From positions 1-64,000 of the forward strand of contig CAWGUE010000020.1 in assembly GCA_963825595.1 (NCBI GenBank): DNA of 64,000 nucleotides, given 5' to 3'. The first letter of the stretch is position 1. The number at the start of each line of letters is the position of its first letter. The translations under genes and the position numbers were made by a program. Below are positions 43,240 through 53,045 of the stretch, piece after piece. A model generated the notes under the pieces. That model did not search any database and was not told the origin of the DNA. It worked only from the letters and a program-made list of their open reading frames with translations. The stretch is from JARFQH01 sp963825595 (lineage in GTDB: Bacteria; Desulfobacterota; Desulfobacteria; Desulfobacterales; SG8-13).

Positions 43240-44325
43240 TTATCCACCAATGGGCGCCGCCGGTGAAGACTTGATGTACAAATCCCGCTGGGGGAAGGGG
43301 ATTTCGATGTTTTCCTTCATAAACCTTTTGTAGACCTCGGTATTGAGCAGATGCGCCACGCGGCCGCGCAGCACCGGTTTTTCCACCCAGCACAACAGCT
43401 CGTGGTCGAGGCTCGAATCTCCGAAGCTGCGGAAGCGCACCCGCGGCGCCGGGGATTTGCAGACATCCGGATGGCTGTCGGCCACGTCCTTGAGCACCGC
43501 CTGAACCTTGTCGATATCCGATCCGTAAGCCACGCCCACTTTGATGCGAATGCGGTAACGCTCATGGGGACCGCCGGCCTCGTTGGTGATCTTGACGTTT
43601 CCCATGATGGAGTTGGGCAACGTGATCTCCACGTCGTCGCGCGTCAGGATGCGTGTGCTGCGGATACCGATATGCGTCACCTCACCCCGCTCGCCCGAAT
43701 CGAGAACAATGAAATCCCCGAGCTTGTAAGGGGCATCCGCCAGGATGAACACCCCCGAGAACAGGTTGGCAAGGGTGTCTTTGGCAGCAAACGAGATGGC
43801 CAGACCGAGGATACCGGCCGAGGCCATCCACGCCGTCACATTGATGTTCCACGCCAGGAAAATGAAGTAGAGGGCCAGGGCTATGATCACGATGACCATA
43901 AGGTTATCGAACAACGGACGGGTGCGATCCTGAATCAGGGTTAACCGGCTGTCGTCACGGCTCACAAGCCCGATGATCAACTTCATGAAACGTGCGGCGG
44001 CCTTTGCCCACAGAAGGATGGCCGCGGTTTTCAGGCCGCTCAGTGTCACGAACTGAACAGTCTGTGGGAAGTCGAGCCGATCGGCTGCCAGCGCCAGGCC
44101 GAAGAGCATGATGCTGACAAATATGGGCTTGTGAAAAATGTCGAGGATTTGGTCGTCCAGCGTGAACTTCGTTTTTTTCAATAGACGCCTGATGAACCGG
44201 GTCAAGAAGATGTCCATGATTTTGGCGAGAAGGAAGAACAGAACGATAATCAAAAAGGCTTGAAGATAGCGGTTGGGGGCGATTTGCGCGAGCGTGTTCA
44301 GCAGCTGCTCTTTGCTGTAATCCAT
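43240..44325 (-). CDS. MscS-family mechanosensitive channel
   Basis: This 361-residue protein has four or five membrane helices. The pore-lining helix is at about 160-190, with the motif SAGILGLAISFAAKDTLANLFSGVF. The cytoplasmic beta domain starts near GDFIVLDSGERGEVTHIG. The start is ATG 44325 with GGAAGGG; a frame from 44355 is longer by 10 residues. It releases solutes under hypo-osmotic stress. Confidence 0.9.
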   Translation of the reverse strand: MDYSKEQLLNTLAQIAPNRYLQAFLIIVLFFLLAKIMDIFLTRFIRRLLKKTKFTLDDQILDIFHKPIFVSIMLFGLALAADRLDFPQTVQFVTLSGLKTAAILLWAKAAARFMKLIIGLVSRDDSRLTLIQDRTRPLFDNLMVIVIIALALYFIFLAWNINVTAWMASAGILGLAISFAAKDTLANLFSGVFILADAPYKLGDFIVLDSGERGEVTHIGIRSTRILTRDDVEITLPNSIMGNVKITNEAGGPHERYRIRIKVGVAYGSDIDKVQAVLKDVADSHPDVCKSPAPRVRFRSFGDSSLDHELLCWVEKPVLRGRVAHLLNTEVYKRFMKENIEIPFPQRDLYIKSSPAAPIGG

Positions 44326-44652
44326 GAGTTTCCCTTCCTGGTTTAAATGGTTCAATGACGCGTCTGCAGAATATACGCATCGCTTCGACTATCAGCGCGG
44401 AATTTGAATTTCAAATGATATTTTTTAAGGCCGCCATTTCCGCAACCGCGGATTCTTTAACGTGTCCAATATGAACGACCAATTTACATTGAAACCTAAA
44501 AGGTCGACTTAAAATTGAGAGTATTCTGTTGCTGAAGGTACGGATTTCGGTCTCTTGAAGAAGAGCAAGAGAATCATCGCCACCGCTCACCTGTCGGCTC
44601 TATATCAGTTTATTTTGCATACTATCTGAAAAATATTCATTCAATATATGGG
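44326..44652. other. Non-coding gap
   Basis: These 327 bases between the MscS and ADP-ribosylglycohydrolase-like genes contain no gene or RNA that I can support. Confidence 0.45.
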
Positions 44653-45735
44653 CTATGGGTCTCCGACCTTTGACGCGAGGTCCGCGGCCAGTTTTTTGAG
44701 TCCATGGGCATCTTCGAGTCCGTCGAAGAAACGTTGAGGGATGCCGGCAAAACCGGTTTGGGCCCCCGCGAGAGCACCGGCGAGGATCGCCCGCGCCTGA
44801 TTTTGACCACCGCCATTGACGGCATGCAGTACGGCCGATTCGAAATCGTCGTGAAACCGGGCGGCGAGGTAGTAGGCGGCCGGCAGCTGGTGGTAAATGG
44901 CGCAGGGCATGCCGTAAACGATGGAAACCTTCCAGGCCGGTTCGATGCGGATTTCCGGATCTGCCGCCGCTGCGGCCATGTAGGAGGGCGTAAGGAGGGC
45001 GTCCGGCGAGGCGAATCGGCCGGCACGGGAAGGGTCGGGATCCCCTGGACGCGGCGGCTGGAGATTGCCGCGGGTTACAGCGTGAAAGGGCAGTTCCCCG
45101 CTTTTAACCAGCCCCATGAGTTTGCCGGACAGCTCCGCATCGAGCGTATGCCCCTGAACCAGAAGACCCAGCACCGCACCGTAGGCCACGGTCATCGACA
45201 CCACGGTATCGTCTGCTTGAGTAAGGGTGGCGTTTTGGGCCACGGCGGCGGCGAGCTTAACCGGGTGCAGCGCATAGCGAACCGCTATCGCAAGGGTGCG
45301 TTCGATGGCTTCGGTGGTATCTGCATACCCCCCTGTTTGTCCCCAGGGCAAATTTTGCTGCACGCGCCGTCTCCACGCCTCCCGTATCGATTGGCTGGTG
45401 TATCCGCCCGGCCCGCTCATGGGCGTGCCGTCGAGGAGCGGAAAAAGTTCTTCATCCATGCGGCGACAAAAATCGGATTCATCGTAACCGCCACGGTCAA
45501 CGAGCGATCGGGCCAGAAGGACGAGGATAAAGCCGGCCTGAGAGAGCTGACCGGCTTTGAGCCCGGCGTGGTATCGGCCGGGCTTGGGGTCGGTGTAGCT
45601 GTCGATCCAATCGCCATAGTCGCGGCGCAGGTCGGCGAGGTTATAATACCAGTGAGGACCGAGTGCGAGGGCATCGCCGATGAGGGCGCCCATGATGGCA
45701 CCTGAGGCGCGATCCTGGATGATCTTGTCTGACAT
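44653..45735 (-). CDS. ADP-ribosylglycohydrolase-like protein with altered metal motif
   Basis: This 360-residue all-helical protein matches the family at the N-terminus (SGAIMGALIGDALALGPHWYYN). LTQADDTVVSMTVAYG lies in the centre. The C-terminal motif that binds Mg2+ in active hydrolases (GGDTDT/S) reads VNGGGQNQARAIL here, so the aspartates are lost. This variant is known from J1-crystallin and selenoprotein J relatives. The enzyme may act on another nucleotide-linked substrate or be non-catalytic. Confidence 0.82.
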   Translation of the reverse strand: MSDKIIQDRASGAIMGALIGDALALGPHWYYNLADLRRDYGDWIDSYTDPKPGRYHAGLKAGQLSQAGFILVLLARSLVDRGGYDESDFCRRMDEELFPLLDGTPMSGPGGYTSQSIREAWRRRVQQNLPWGQTGGYADTTEAIERTLAIAVRYALHPVKLAAAVAQNATLTQADDTVVSMTVAYGAVLGLLVQGHTLDAELSGKLMGLVKSGELPFHAVTRGNLQPPRPGDPDPSRAGRFASPDALLTPSYMAAAAADPEIRIEPAWKVSIVYGMPCAIYHQLPAAYYLAARFHDDFESAVLHAVNGGGQNQARAILAGALAGAQTGFAGIPQRFFDGLEDAHGLKKLAADLASKVGDP

Positions 45736-46150
45736 GTCCGGTTCCCTTTATTTTAGGCCTTCCTAAATAATTCGCGTTGATGGCCGATGATGGAATAAAA
45801 TTATCTCCTACAGTATTGATCGTATCCATATATTTCAAGGGCATCTGTAATGTGCGGCCGTCTATCAATGACCACCTTTATCGGATCTTTGATAGGGAGT
45901 TTAACCCGCTTCTAAGGCTGGTTTGCCAAATTGTCATCAGCCGGATTAGCACTTTACATCGGATATCATTTGCACTAATAACGAATATAGGCTCTCATCA
46001 AACTCTGTCTCGGCTCTTCTTCGTCCGGTTCCACCCGCTTTTGCTTCTGATACTTGTCAATCGGTCTGAATGCTTCTTAACCGGAGCCAGTTCCCGTAGA
46101 CATATTATCCAATAATAATAGGGGCACCATCAGAACCAAGGAGGGGTATC
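45736..46150. other. Non-coding gap
   Basis: These 415 bases before the ABM gene contain no convincing gene. Immediately before the next gene, GGAGGGGTATC is a strong ribosome site. The promoter was not identified. Confidence 0.45.
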
Positions 46151-46465
46151 ATGGCAATAACCGTATTGATCAGGCGCACTTTTAACGATTCTAAAAAGGC
46201 GGACAGGCTTGCCCCGTTAATCGTCAAACTGCGGTCCCTTGCGACCACACAACCGGGTTATCTTACCGGGCGGACATTCCGCTGCCTGGATTGCCCGGGC
46301 GAATATCTCGTTATCAGCACCTGGCACAGCCTCGATGACTGGAACCGTTGGCTGAACAGTGGCGAACGCCGCGCGCTGCAAGACCAGGTGGATGAATTGC
46401 TGGGTGAAAAAGCCGAGTACCGGATCTATGAACCTCTCGTGGGCGGCATCCTCCCGAAATTGTAG
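46151..46465 (+). CDS. ABM-domain (antibiotic biosynthesis monooxygenase-like) protein
   Basis: This 104-residue ferredoxin-like fold protein has ITVLIRRTFNDSKKADRLAPL at the start and a central YLVISTWHSLDDWNRWLNSGERR, the ABM pattern (W-x-S-x-D-x-W). The C-terminus has KAEYRIYEPL. Members include small heme-degrading or quinol-oxidising enzymes. No partner gene suggests a substrate. Confidence 0.83.
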   Translation: MAITVLIRRTFNDSKKADRLAPLIVKLRSLATTQPGYLTGRTFRCLDCPGEYLVISTWHSLDDWNRWLNSGERRALQDQVDELLGEKAEYRIYEPLVGGILPKL

Positions 46466-46798
46466 CATAAGGCAGCGCGTTCGCCCCAACAACGAAGTAC
46501 CATCTGACAGGCTGCCGAAATAGTACTGCGCTCGGGCATAAACGGCTAATGGCTGCACCGGGGGCTCTGATGCCGTTTCAGATAATGTGCTCATTTACGA
46601 ATTTCGAAATCGCTCTTTTTACTTTCTCAACGACTGATGCGAATAAGTATCCGGCGCAAGGATCTTGAAAAACGTTACGACGGGGCCCTTAAAATACTTA
46701 AAAGAGAACCTGCGCGAATCGCCGTCAACACAGCCAAGTCATGATAGTTTGTCACCCCCCTTGTATAACGACAAGCATACGGCTTTTGGTATCGTATG
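46466..46798. other. Non-coding gap
   Basis: These 333 bases lie between the convergent ABM and EEP nuclease genes. No gene or clear terminator hairpin is recognised. Confidence 0.45.
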
Positions 46799-47896
46799 TT
46801 ACTGATCAGCAATGCCCCCCAGCTGGGGCACATCGTTTTTGCTCACTCCGTGTTCATCAGCTTTGTCTCTTGCCCAGTCCAAATCTTCCTCATTGGCGTC
46901 AAGGCCGTTTTGCTGAACATCACGCCTGCTTTCGAACACCAGTTCGGTAAAAAGGGCGAAATGATCCGAGCCGAAGCCTCGTAGCCGACACATGCGGGAC
47001 AACGTGAAATGGTCGCTGTGAAACAGGTGGTCTAGCGGCCACCGCATGAACCAATAGTCTGCATGAAAAGTGTTGAACATGCCACGGCCGACGCGGGGGT
47101 CAAGCAACCCGCTAATCTTCCGGAACAATCGAGTTGTCTCGGACCAGGCCACGTCGTTCAGATCTCCAGTCACAATGACCGGAGCGCTCGTTTCACTAAC
47201 ACTTCTGGCCACGATGACCAGTTCTGCGTCACGCTCCGAGGAATCTTCTTTTTGTGTTGGACTAGGCGGCGCCGGATGCAGGAAATGAACGCGAATCCTG
47301 TGGCTTGACGGCAGAACCACCAAAGTATGCATCGACGGTATGTCGGGCTCTACCAGGTATTCGATTTGGCTGTCCATAAGCGGAAGCCTGGAGTAAACGT
47401 GCATTCCGTATAGATTGTCGAGCGGACATTTAATCGTGTAGGGATAGTCTGGTTCCAGTGCATCCAACCTTGCCTGCCACCAGGCATCAGATTCCAGGGT
47501 GACGATGATGTCCGGCGCATTTTCGCGCACCAGTTCAATCAGGGCTTTCGCGTTACGATTCGGCGTCAGGATGTTGGCAGTCATGATCCGGATCAACCAA
47601 TGGCGATTGACATGTACTGCGGACTTCACCTCAACCGGAAACAGTCGCGTGTATGGAGCAATCCACCACCCATGGTAGAATAGACACAACAGGGTTGCGA
47701 AGAGCAGCCCCCATGTTGTAGGATACGATGGATCAAGCAAAATCATTTCCACCAGAAGCAATAGCAAAGACATGACGAAAAGCTGCAATCGCGGAAAGTC
47801 AAGAGAGCGCACCCACCACGCTTCATGGCGCCATAAGGGCAGCAGCGTAAGGGTTGCAAGAAAGGTGGTAGCTATCAGGGATAACGCAATTGCCAC
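46799..47896 (-). CDS. Membrane-anchored endonuclease/exonuclease/phosphatase family protein
   Basis: This 365-residue protein probably starts at GTG 47896. Three N-terminal helices are followed by an EEP domain. Motifs in order: ANILTPNRN, VTLESDAWW (catalytic Glu), VTGDLNDVAWS (D-x-N), PLDHLFHS and the C-terminal GSDHFALF. The DNase I/inositol phosphatase fold is complete. Membrane EEPs may act on phospholipid headgroups or nucleic acids outside the cell; the substrate is unknown. Confidence 0.85.
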   Translation of the reverse strand: MAIALSLIATTFLATLTLLPLWRHEAWWVRSLDFPRLQLFVMSLLLLLVEMILLDPSYPTTWGLLFATLLCLFYHGWWIAPYTRLFPVEVKSAVHVNRHWLIRIMTANILTPNRNAKALIELVRENAPDIIVTLESDAWWQARLDALEPDYPYTIKCPLDNLYGMHVYSRLPLMDSQIEYLVEPDIPSMHTLVVLPSSHRIRVHFLHPAPPSPTQKEDSSERDAELVIVARSVSETSAPVIVTGDLNDVAWSETTRLFRKISGLLDPRVGRGMFNTFHADYWFMRWPLDHLFHSDHFTLSRMCRLRGFGSDHFALFTELVFESRRDVQQNGLDANEEDLDWARDKADEHGVSKNDVPQLGGIADQ

Positions 47897-48702
47897 AGAG
47901 TGCCAACCTCTTCCGACCTGATGACTTCAGTCTATTTTTTCCGTTTCATTTCTCCAAGGATCTGGTTGTTCAACATTTCAAAAGTGAAGGGGCTGAACTC
48001 TCCAAATCTGCCGATCCCAAGTATCCGAATCAATCCCGCCATTCTGCTTTCCTTGTAACGCGTGTCATTGGATCTGTTTAAATTACACTGTACTATACAA
48101 TCGTATCATTCCTATACGAATCAATGGTATTATTCAATAGGTTGGATTGTATATTCCATTCTGCGATTTTCTAAGCGATCCAATGCGAAAAAAGTATCAT
48201 TTGATATGCGCAAACCTATTTCTATGATTGTGGATTTGCTCAGGGCACTTTACTTTCAACATCATATTATTTATCTTGAAGCTTGATATCATTTCGTCCG
48301 ACAACAAACGATTCACTGTCAATTTCCGCAACCAAAAAGAGACAATGTTTCAATTTTTTTCTCTTGCCGGTCAAAATGTAAAATGTCTCGCTTGATTGTC
48401 CGACAATTTTAATTTAAAGGTATTGTTAATCTGTCAGGAACAAGCCCTGCTGAATACCATCAGAAGTGTTTTCAAAACTTCAAATCACCCCAGAGTACAA
48501 GGCGTGGGACGACCTAAAAACGCAGCTACACGGGCGTGAGTATCTATTGTCCGGGGGCAGGGTTTCCTGACACTGCTTGACTGAGGAGGACCACAACACC
48601 GTGACTTGTCCGCCCGCCTGAGGCGGGTAAACCTTTGGCGGATGGGGTGCTCTTCGGGGCGCTGCACTTCTGATGAAATACGCGAATCAAAGAGGAAGAA
48701 CG
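47897..48702. other. AT-rich gene-free region
   Basis: These 806 bases contain no convincing gene. About 48060-48430 is strikingly AT-rich compared with the rest of the window. It contains TCGTAT-N7-ATACGA (48101-48119), two copies of GTCCGACA (near 48299 and 48400) and, nearer to the flavoprotein gene, the hairpin CCCGCC-TGA-GGCGGG (48613-48627). It could be a long regulatory region or foreign DNA. Confidence 0.45.
48101..48119. promoter_or_regulatory. Inverted repeat in the AT-rich region
   Basis: TCGTAT (48101-48106) and ATACGA (48114-48119) form a perfect 6-base inverted repeat with 7-base spacing, the size of a helix-turn-helix operator. It lies in the AT-rich gap, about 585 bases before the flavoprotein gene. 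No regulator gene is adjacent. Confidence 0.3.
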
Positions 48703-50388
48703 ATGCGGTTTGAACTTCCAGAAACGGTATCCTGCGATGTCCTTGTCATCGGTGGGGGCGGAGCCGGTTTGAGATCCGCCATTGCTGCGGCATCGAATGA
48801 TACCCGGGTCGTGGTTGTTACCAAGGCAAAAATCGGTCGTGCGACCAACACCTACATGTCCAAAGCCGTCATCGCCGCTTCGGGTTGGGGTGAGCCGGGT
48901 GACAACCCCGAAGTGCACGCGAATGATACCGTCAGAAGCGGGCGCTTCCTCAACGATCCGGCCATCGTGGCTCGGATCACGCAGCAGGCCAAGTCCGAGG
49001 TGGCATTTTTACGTAATTGCGGGGTACGGTTCGATATGGAAAAGGATCGGCCCAAACTGGTGCGAATTCCCGGACATCGCTATGCTCGCCATGTTTACGG
49101 GGCCAACTGGGTCGGCCGAGATTTGGTGTTGCCGTTAGTGCGTTATGCCACCCAAATGGGTGTCAGATTTTTGGAACATGTCTTTGTCACCCGCCTGCTG
49201 GTGTCAGGCAATCGTATTGGCGGGGCCACCGGCATAAGCCGGGATGGCCGCTTAATGATTTTCATGGCGCCGGTCGTTGTTTTGGCCACCGGCGGCTATG
49301 CCCAGATTTACCTGAATACCAATAATGCTCCCGGTATTACCGGTGACGGTCAGGCCTTGGCGTATGAGGCCGGGGCGACCCTGAAGGATATGGAGTTTGT
49401 CCAGTTTTATCCTACGGCACGAGGCCGGCGCGGTAGCCGGCTGTTGTTATACGAAAAAATGCTGGCACAGAAAGGCGTGGCTTTGCGAACCGACGGGGGT
49501 GATGATATCCTCGAGCGCAACGGTATTGTCCATCCCATGTCGGTGACGCGGGATCAACTGTCCCAGCTCATGATGCAGGTAACCTTGGGACAAGATGCCT
49601 GTGGCGCGGATGCTGGAGACAAAAACACCCAAGGGCTGGAGGCCGGAGACAGGAGTGTCTGGATGGACTTGGCGGCGCTTACAGATGAAAGGGCCCGTGA
49701 GTTGACCCCGCTGCTGCCCAAGGCGTATTGGAAAGGGCAAAAACGCTTCAAAGTCATGCCCACGACCCATTTTTGCATGGGCGGCGTCGTCACCGATGAC
49801 CGTGGCCGGACATCCGTGAAAGGCCTCTTTGCGGTTGGAGAAGTGACGGCCGGCGCCCATGGCGCCAACCGGCTGGGGGGGAATGCCCTGGCGGAAATCT
49901 TTACCATGGGTTCCCGGGTCGGAGAAGCGGCGGGAAGGCAGACAATAGAAACGCCGGAGCCGGTGTCGATTGGAGACCGGGCCGAAAATGAAAAACGACG
50001 ACTGGAGAAATTGTTTTACGGTAAGGGCGTTCGTCCCGCCCGGTTGATCGAAGACCTGAAAACAGAGATGTGGCATAAGGTCGGCATTATCCGGGAGAAA
50101 AACGACATCCAGGCGGCTTTGGATCGAGTTTGCGGACACTGGCCCCGAGCCTCTATCGCAACCCCCGGGGATCTGATAACCTATCTGGAATTTGAAAATA
50201 TGCACCTCGTGGCTGAAATGGTCGGTCGGGCGGCCCTTGAGCGTAACGAAAGCCGGGGCTCCCACTATCGCATCGATTTTCCCCGGGAAGACAGCGACAA
50301 TTGGTTAAAAAATATCATTCTATCTAAAGGCGCATCAGGCATGGCGTTAAGCACCGCGGCAGTGACGGAATTAAAAAAACAGAGATAA
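48703..50388 (+). CDS. FAD-dependent fumarate reductase/succinate dehydrogenase-type flavoprotein
   Basis: This 561-residue protein contains the FAD fold CDVLVIGGGGAGLRSAIAAA, the RGSRLLLYEKM capping region, THFCMGGVVTDDRGRTSVKGLFAVGE (substrate and FAD site) and GANRLGGNALAEIF, all typical of the FrdA/SdhA/NadB family. No iron-sulfur or membrane-anchor subunits are adjacent, so it is probably a soluble oxidoreductase for a fumarate-like or enoate substrate, not complex II. The start is ATG 48703 with AAGAGGAAG; a frame from 48673 would add 10 residues. Confidence 0.85.
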   Translation: MRFELPETVSCDVLVIGGGGAGLRSAIAAASNDTRVVVVTKAKIGRATNTYMSKAVIAASGWGEPGDNPEVHANDTVRSGRFLNDPAIVARITQQAKSEVAFLRNCGVRFDMEKDRPKLVRIPGHRYARHVYGANWVGRDLVLPLVRYATQMGVRFLEHVFVTRLLVSGNRIGGATGISRDGRLMIFMAPVVVLATGGYAQIYLNTNNAPGITGDGQALAYEAGATLKDMEFVQFYPTARGRRGSRLLLYEKMLAQKGVALRTDGGDDILERNGIVHPMSVTRDQLSQLMMQVTLGQDACGADAGDKNTQGLEAGDRSVWMDLAALTDERARELTPLLPKAYWKGQKRFKVMPTTHFCMGGVVTDDRGRTSVKGLFAVGEVTAGAHGANRLGGNALAEIFTMGSRVGEAAGRQTIETPEPVSIGDRAENEKRRLEKLFYGKGVRPARLIEDLKTEMWHKVGIIREKNDIQAALDRVCGHWPRASIATPGDLITYLEFENMHLVAEMVGRAALERNESRGSHYRIDFPREDSDNWLKNIILSKGASGMALSTAAVTELKKQR

Positions 50389-50609
50389 GGTCACCCTATA
50401 TATGAATAGAACCTAAATTGAACGATTGTCGAGACTTGCCCACCTCCGGCGAGGTTGCTGCAGTCGCAAGGAAGATGCCGTTTCGCCCTTTTAAAATTTT
50501 AAACACCCAGTTTAGGAAGAATTAAGTATCATTTAAATCCGTGTGGACACCTGGATATCGCTTTCCAGTAAACACCATCCGAATGCCGTATTACAGTGAG
50601 GTGATCGTT

Positions 50610-51422
50610 ATGTTGGCGTATTTTTCCGGCTTGCATCCAGTTTATCAGGCACTTGTTGCAACCCTGTTTACCTGGTTTATGACGGCTCTAGGTGCAGGGT
50701 TAGTATTCTTTTTTAAAACCATCAGGCGTAAAATGTTGGACGCAATGCTTGGTTTTGCTGCCGGGGTAATGATTGCAGCCTCATACTGGTCCTTGCTTGC
50801 CCCGGCAATTGAAATGTCTGAAGGATCAAACCTGCCTGCCTGGGTTCCGGCGACGTCGGGGTTCCTATTAGGGGGTGCTTTTCTTTGGTTTATCGACAAA
50901 CTACTGCCCCATTTACACCCTGGTTTTCCCAAAGAAGAAGCTGAAGGAATCAGCACCAGCTGGCGCAGAAGCGTATTGCTGGTTTTGGCCATTACGATTC
51001 ACAATATACCGGAAGGTTTGGCAGTCGGTGTGGCCTTCGGTGCCTTGGCCGCCGATTTGCCGGCAGCCTCGCTTGGCGGCGCTATTGCCCTGGCCCTCGG
51101 TATCGGAATCCAAAATTTTCCGGAGGGCACCGCGGTCTCGGTACCTTTGCGCAGAGAGGGCATTTCAAGACTGAAAAGCTTTTGGTACGGGCAACTCTCC
51201 GGCGTTGTCGAGCCAATAGCCGGGGTGCTGGGTGCCGTGGCCGTAATTTACATGCGGCCGATTCTGCCTTATGCACTGGCGTTTGCTGCCGGAGCCATGA
51301 TTTATGTCGTCGTAGAAGAATTGATTCCGGAATCTCAGCTAGAAAAACACACCGATGTGGCCACCACCGGGGCAATGCTGGGCTTTGCCGTGATGATGAC
51401 GCTCGACGTCGCTTTAGGTTAG
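50610..51422 (+). CDS. ZIP-family divalent metal transporter
   Basis: This 270-residue protein has eight helices. The metal path motifs are intact: TIHNIPEGLAVGVAFG (TM4) and GIQNFPEGTAVSVPL (TM5), followed by YVVVEELIPE. The start is ATG 50610, after GAGGTGATC; a frame from 50541 would add a hydrophilic extension. It moves Zn or Fe into the cytoplasm. It is followed after about 90 bases by the Ntn-hydrolase gene, possibly in one unit. Confidence 0.9.
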   Translation: MLAYFSGLHPVYQALVATLFTWFMTALGAGLVFFFKTIRRKMLDAMLGFAAGVMIAASYWSLLAPAIEMSEGSNLPAWVPATSGFLLGGAFLWFIDKLLPHLHPGFPKEEAEGISTSWRRSVLLVLAITIHNIPEGLAVGVAFGALAADLPAASLGGAIALALGIGIQNFPEGTAVSVPLRREGISRLKSFWYGQLSGVVEPIAGVLGAVAVIYMRPILPYALAFAAGAMIYVVVEELIPESQLEKHTDVATTGAMLGFAVMMTLDVALG

Positions 51423-51509
51423 ACCGCATGTTTCATATACAAGGCGAATCCTATTCCGGCTTGACAAATGCATTATATTGTCAGTGAATTTGTCGAAAAG
51501 GAGATCACT

Positions 51510-52139
51510 ATGTCACAGCTTATCGCGTGTAAAAACCGTCACGGAATCGTTTTGGCCACCGACAGCAAGGCGATCGATGTTGATGCTTCCGGAAAAATCA
51601 TGGAATACTCGATTTCGCGGCTGCTTCCCTTAAACGATCATACGGCCATTCTCGCCGGAGGGGCTGCGGCTGGGGAAAGCATGGCCAAGGCGTTAAAGGG
51701 GTTTATTGCAGATGAAAACCTGGCTGATGTGGATGCGGTCTACAACGCGGCCCTTCCCTTTCTGGCATCCGAATATACCGATTTTATGAGTAAAACCTGT
51801 GAAATCCAACCGTTGGATCCCGTGCATCAAGTTCATTTTATCCTTGCCGGTCGATCTGCGCGGGACCCCCAAAAGCCATTCAAAATGTATTTTCTCTGGA
51901 CGAAAAAGAAGCTACCCCAATTGGACGGAGACGAAATTACTGCGGCATTTACGGTACCGAGGATTATTCGGCTGGAGTACAAATTAAGCCAAATGGTGGC
52001 AGAAAACGCCGGCATCGATAGGATGCAGGACGTGATCCGTGATGGAATGGCCTTGCAGGCTGAAAAGAACGAAGAAGTCTGCGGGCCTTTCCACTATGCC
52101 GTCATTACCAAAGAAGGCATCAAGATTACCAAAAGCTGA
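51510..52139 (+). CDS. Proteasome-like Ntn-hydrolase family protein
   Basis: This 209-residue protein starts at ATG 51510 with AAAGGAG; a frame from 51468 would add 14 residues. The N-terminal strand pair IACKNRHGIVLATDSKA and the segment TAILAGGAAAGESMAKAL look like a proteasome beta-type fold. After removal of Met the first residue would be Ser (MSQ...), a possible Ntn nucleophile like the Thr of Anbu and proteasome subunits. Family identity and proteolytic activity are inferred from this layout only. Confidence 0.65.
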   Translation: MSQLIACKNRHGIVLATDSKAIDVDASGKIMEYSISRLLPLNDHTAILAGGAAAGESMAKALKGFIADENLADVDAVYNAALPFLASEYTDFMSKTCEIQPLDPVHQVHFILAGRSARDPQKPFKMYFLWTKKKLPQLDGDEITAAFTVPRIIRLEYKLSQMVAENAGIDRMQDVIRDGMALQAEKNEEVCGPFHYAVITKEGIKITKS

Positions 52140-52265
52140 AGCCCGCATTAAACGGCTTATGCAAAATGGCATCGTACAACATCCTTGACCCACAACCGAT
52201 CTTGCCACCCAATTGGTCAAAGGCCGAATTCAGGGATCAATTCGAGGAAGTAAGTTTCCATCTTG

Positions 52266-53045
52266 CTACGGCCGCCGAGCAACGGCGAGCAACCGGTTGT
52301 TCATGCAGCCCAGGTCGACCTCGGGTTCCTGGGGGTCGTCCAGGCTGTGGACGCTGACGTCTCTGAAACCGGAGTGTGCCAAAAGGTCCGCCAGTTCCCG
52401 GGCACCATAAAGTCGGATGCAATAGGTTGCGTCGCGGATCATCCCCCGTTCTTTGCTCAACACCATCTCACGCGCACAGACACAATTGTCCCGCAATTCG
52501 CGCTGGCGGCAGACCACGACGTCGGCGTCGATCTCGTGCCAGGCTTTGCGCGCCAGGTGTGTTCGGACGGCCTCGCCGTCGGTGACATCCAGCAGCAGCC
52601 AGCCCCCCGCTTTGAGAAGCCGCCGGCTTTCCTTTAAAATCAGCCGGTCGGCTTCAGGGTCGGTGATATAACCCAGAGAGTTGCCCAGCAACAACACGTG
52701 ATCGAAAGACTTGGATTCCAGCCGGGTCCAGCGGGCATCACCCTGGACAAACCGGATGGGGCAGTTGTGGCATTCGGCATTTTTAGCGCCGATCCGCAGT
52801 AACGTTTCCGAATAATCCAGGACAGTGCAGTGCTGATATCCGCGTCGGCACAGTTCCAGGGTGTGACGACCGTGTCCTCCGCAGAGGTCCAGAACGTGGT
52901 CTTCGGGGGACATGGGCAGAAGGCGGCTGAAAACGTCGACTTCTCGGCGGGTGATGTCGTCATTGCTCACGGTGCGGGCGTCGGTGACCAGGTAGACCTC
53001 GTCGAAAAGCGTCTTCCACCAGTCCGGGTCCACGTGAATGGTCAT
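52266..53045 (-). CDS. SAM-dependent class I methyltransferase
   Basis: This 259-residue protein has motif I VLDLCGGHGRHTLELC near 48-63, the acidic motif II region (CTVLDYSETLL) and LLLGNSLGYITD (motif IV-like). The N-terminal WWKTLFDEVYLVTDART is typical of small-molecule methyltransferases. Its start overlaps the ATP-grasp gene by four bases (ATGA). Last gene of the operon with the ATP-grasp and DUF885 genes, suggesting it acts on their product. Confidence 0.85.
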   Translation of the reverse strand: MTIHVDPDWWKTLFDEVYLVTDARTVSNDDITRREVDVFSRLLPMSPEDHVLDLCGGHGRHTLELCRRGYQHCTVLDYSETLLRIGAKNAECHNCPIRFVQGDARWTRLESKSFDHVLLLGNSLGYITDPEADRLILKESRRLLKAGGWLLLDVTDGEAVRTHLARKAWHEIDADVVVCRQRELRDNCVCAREMVLSKERGMIRDATYCIRLYGARELADLLAHSGFRDVSVHSLDDPQEPEVDLGCMNNRLLAVARRP

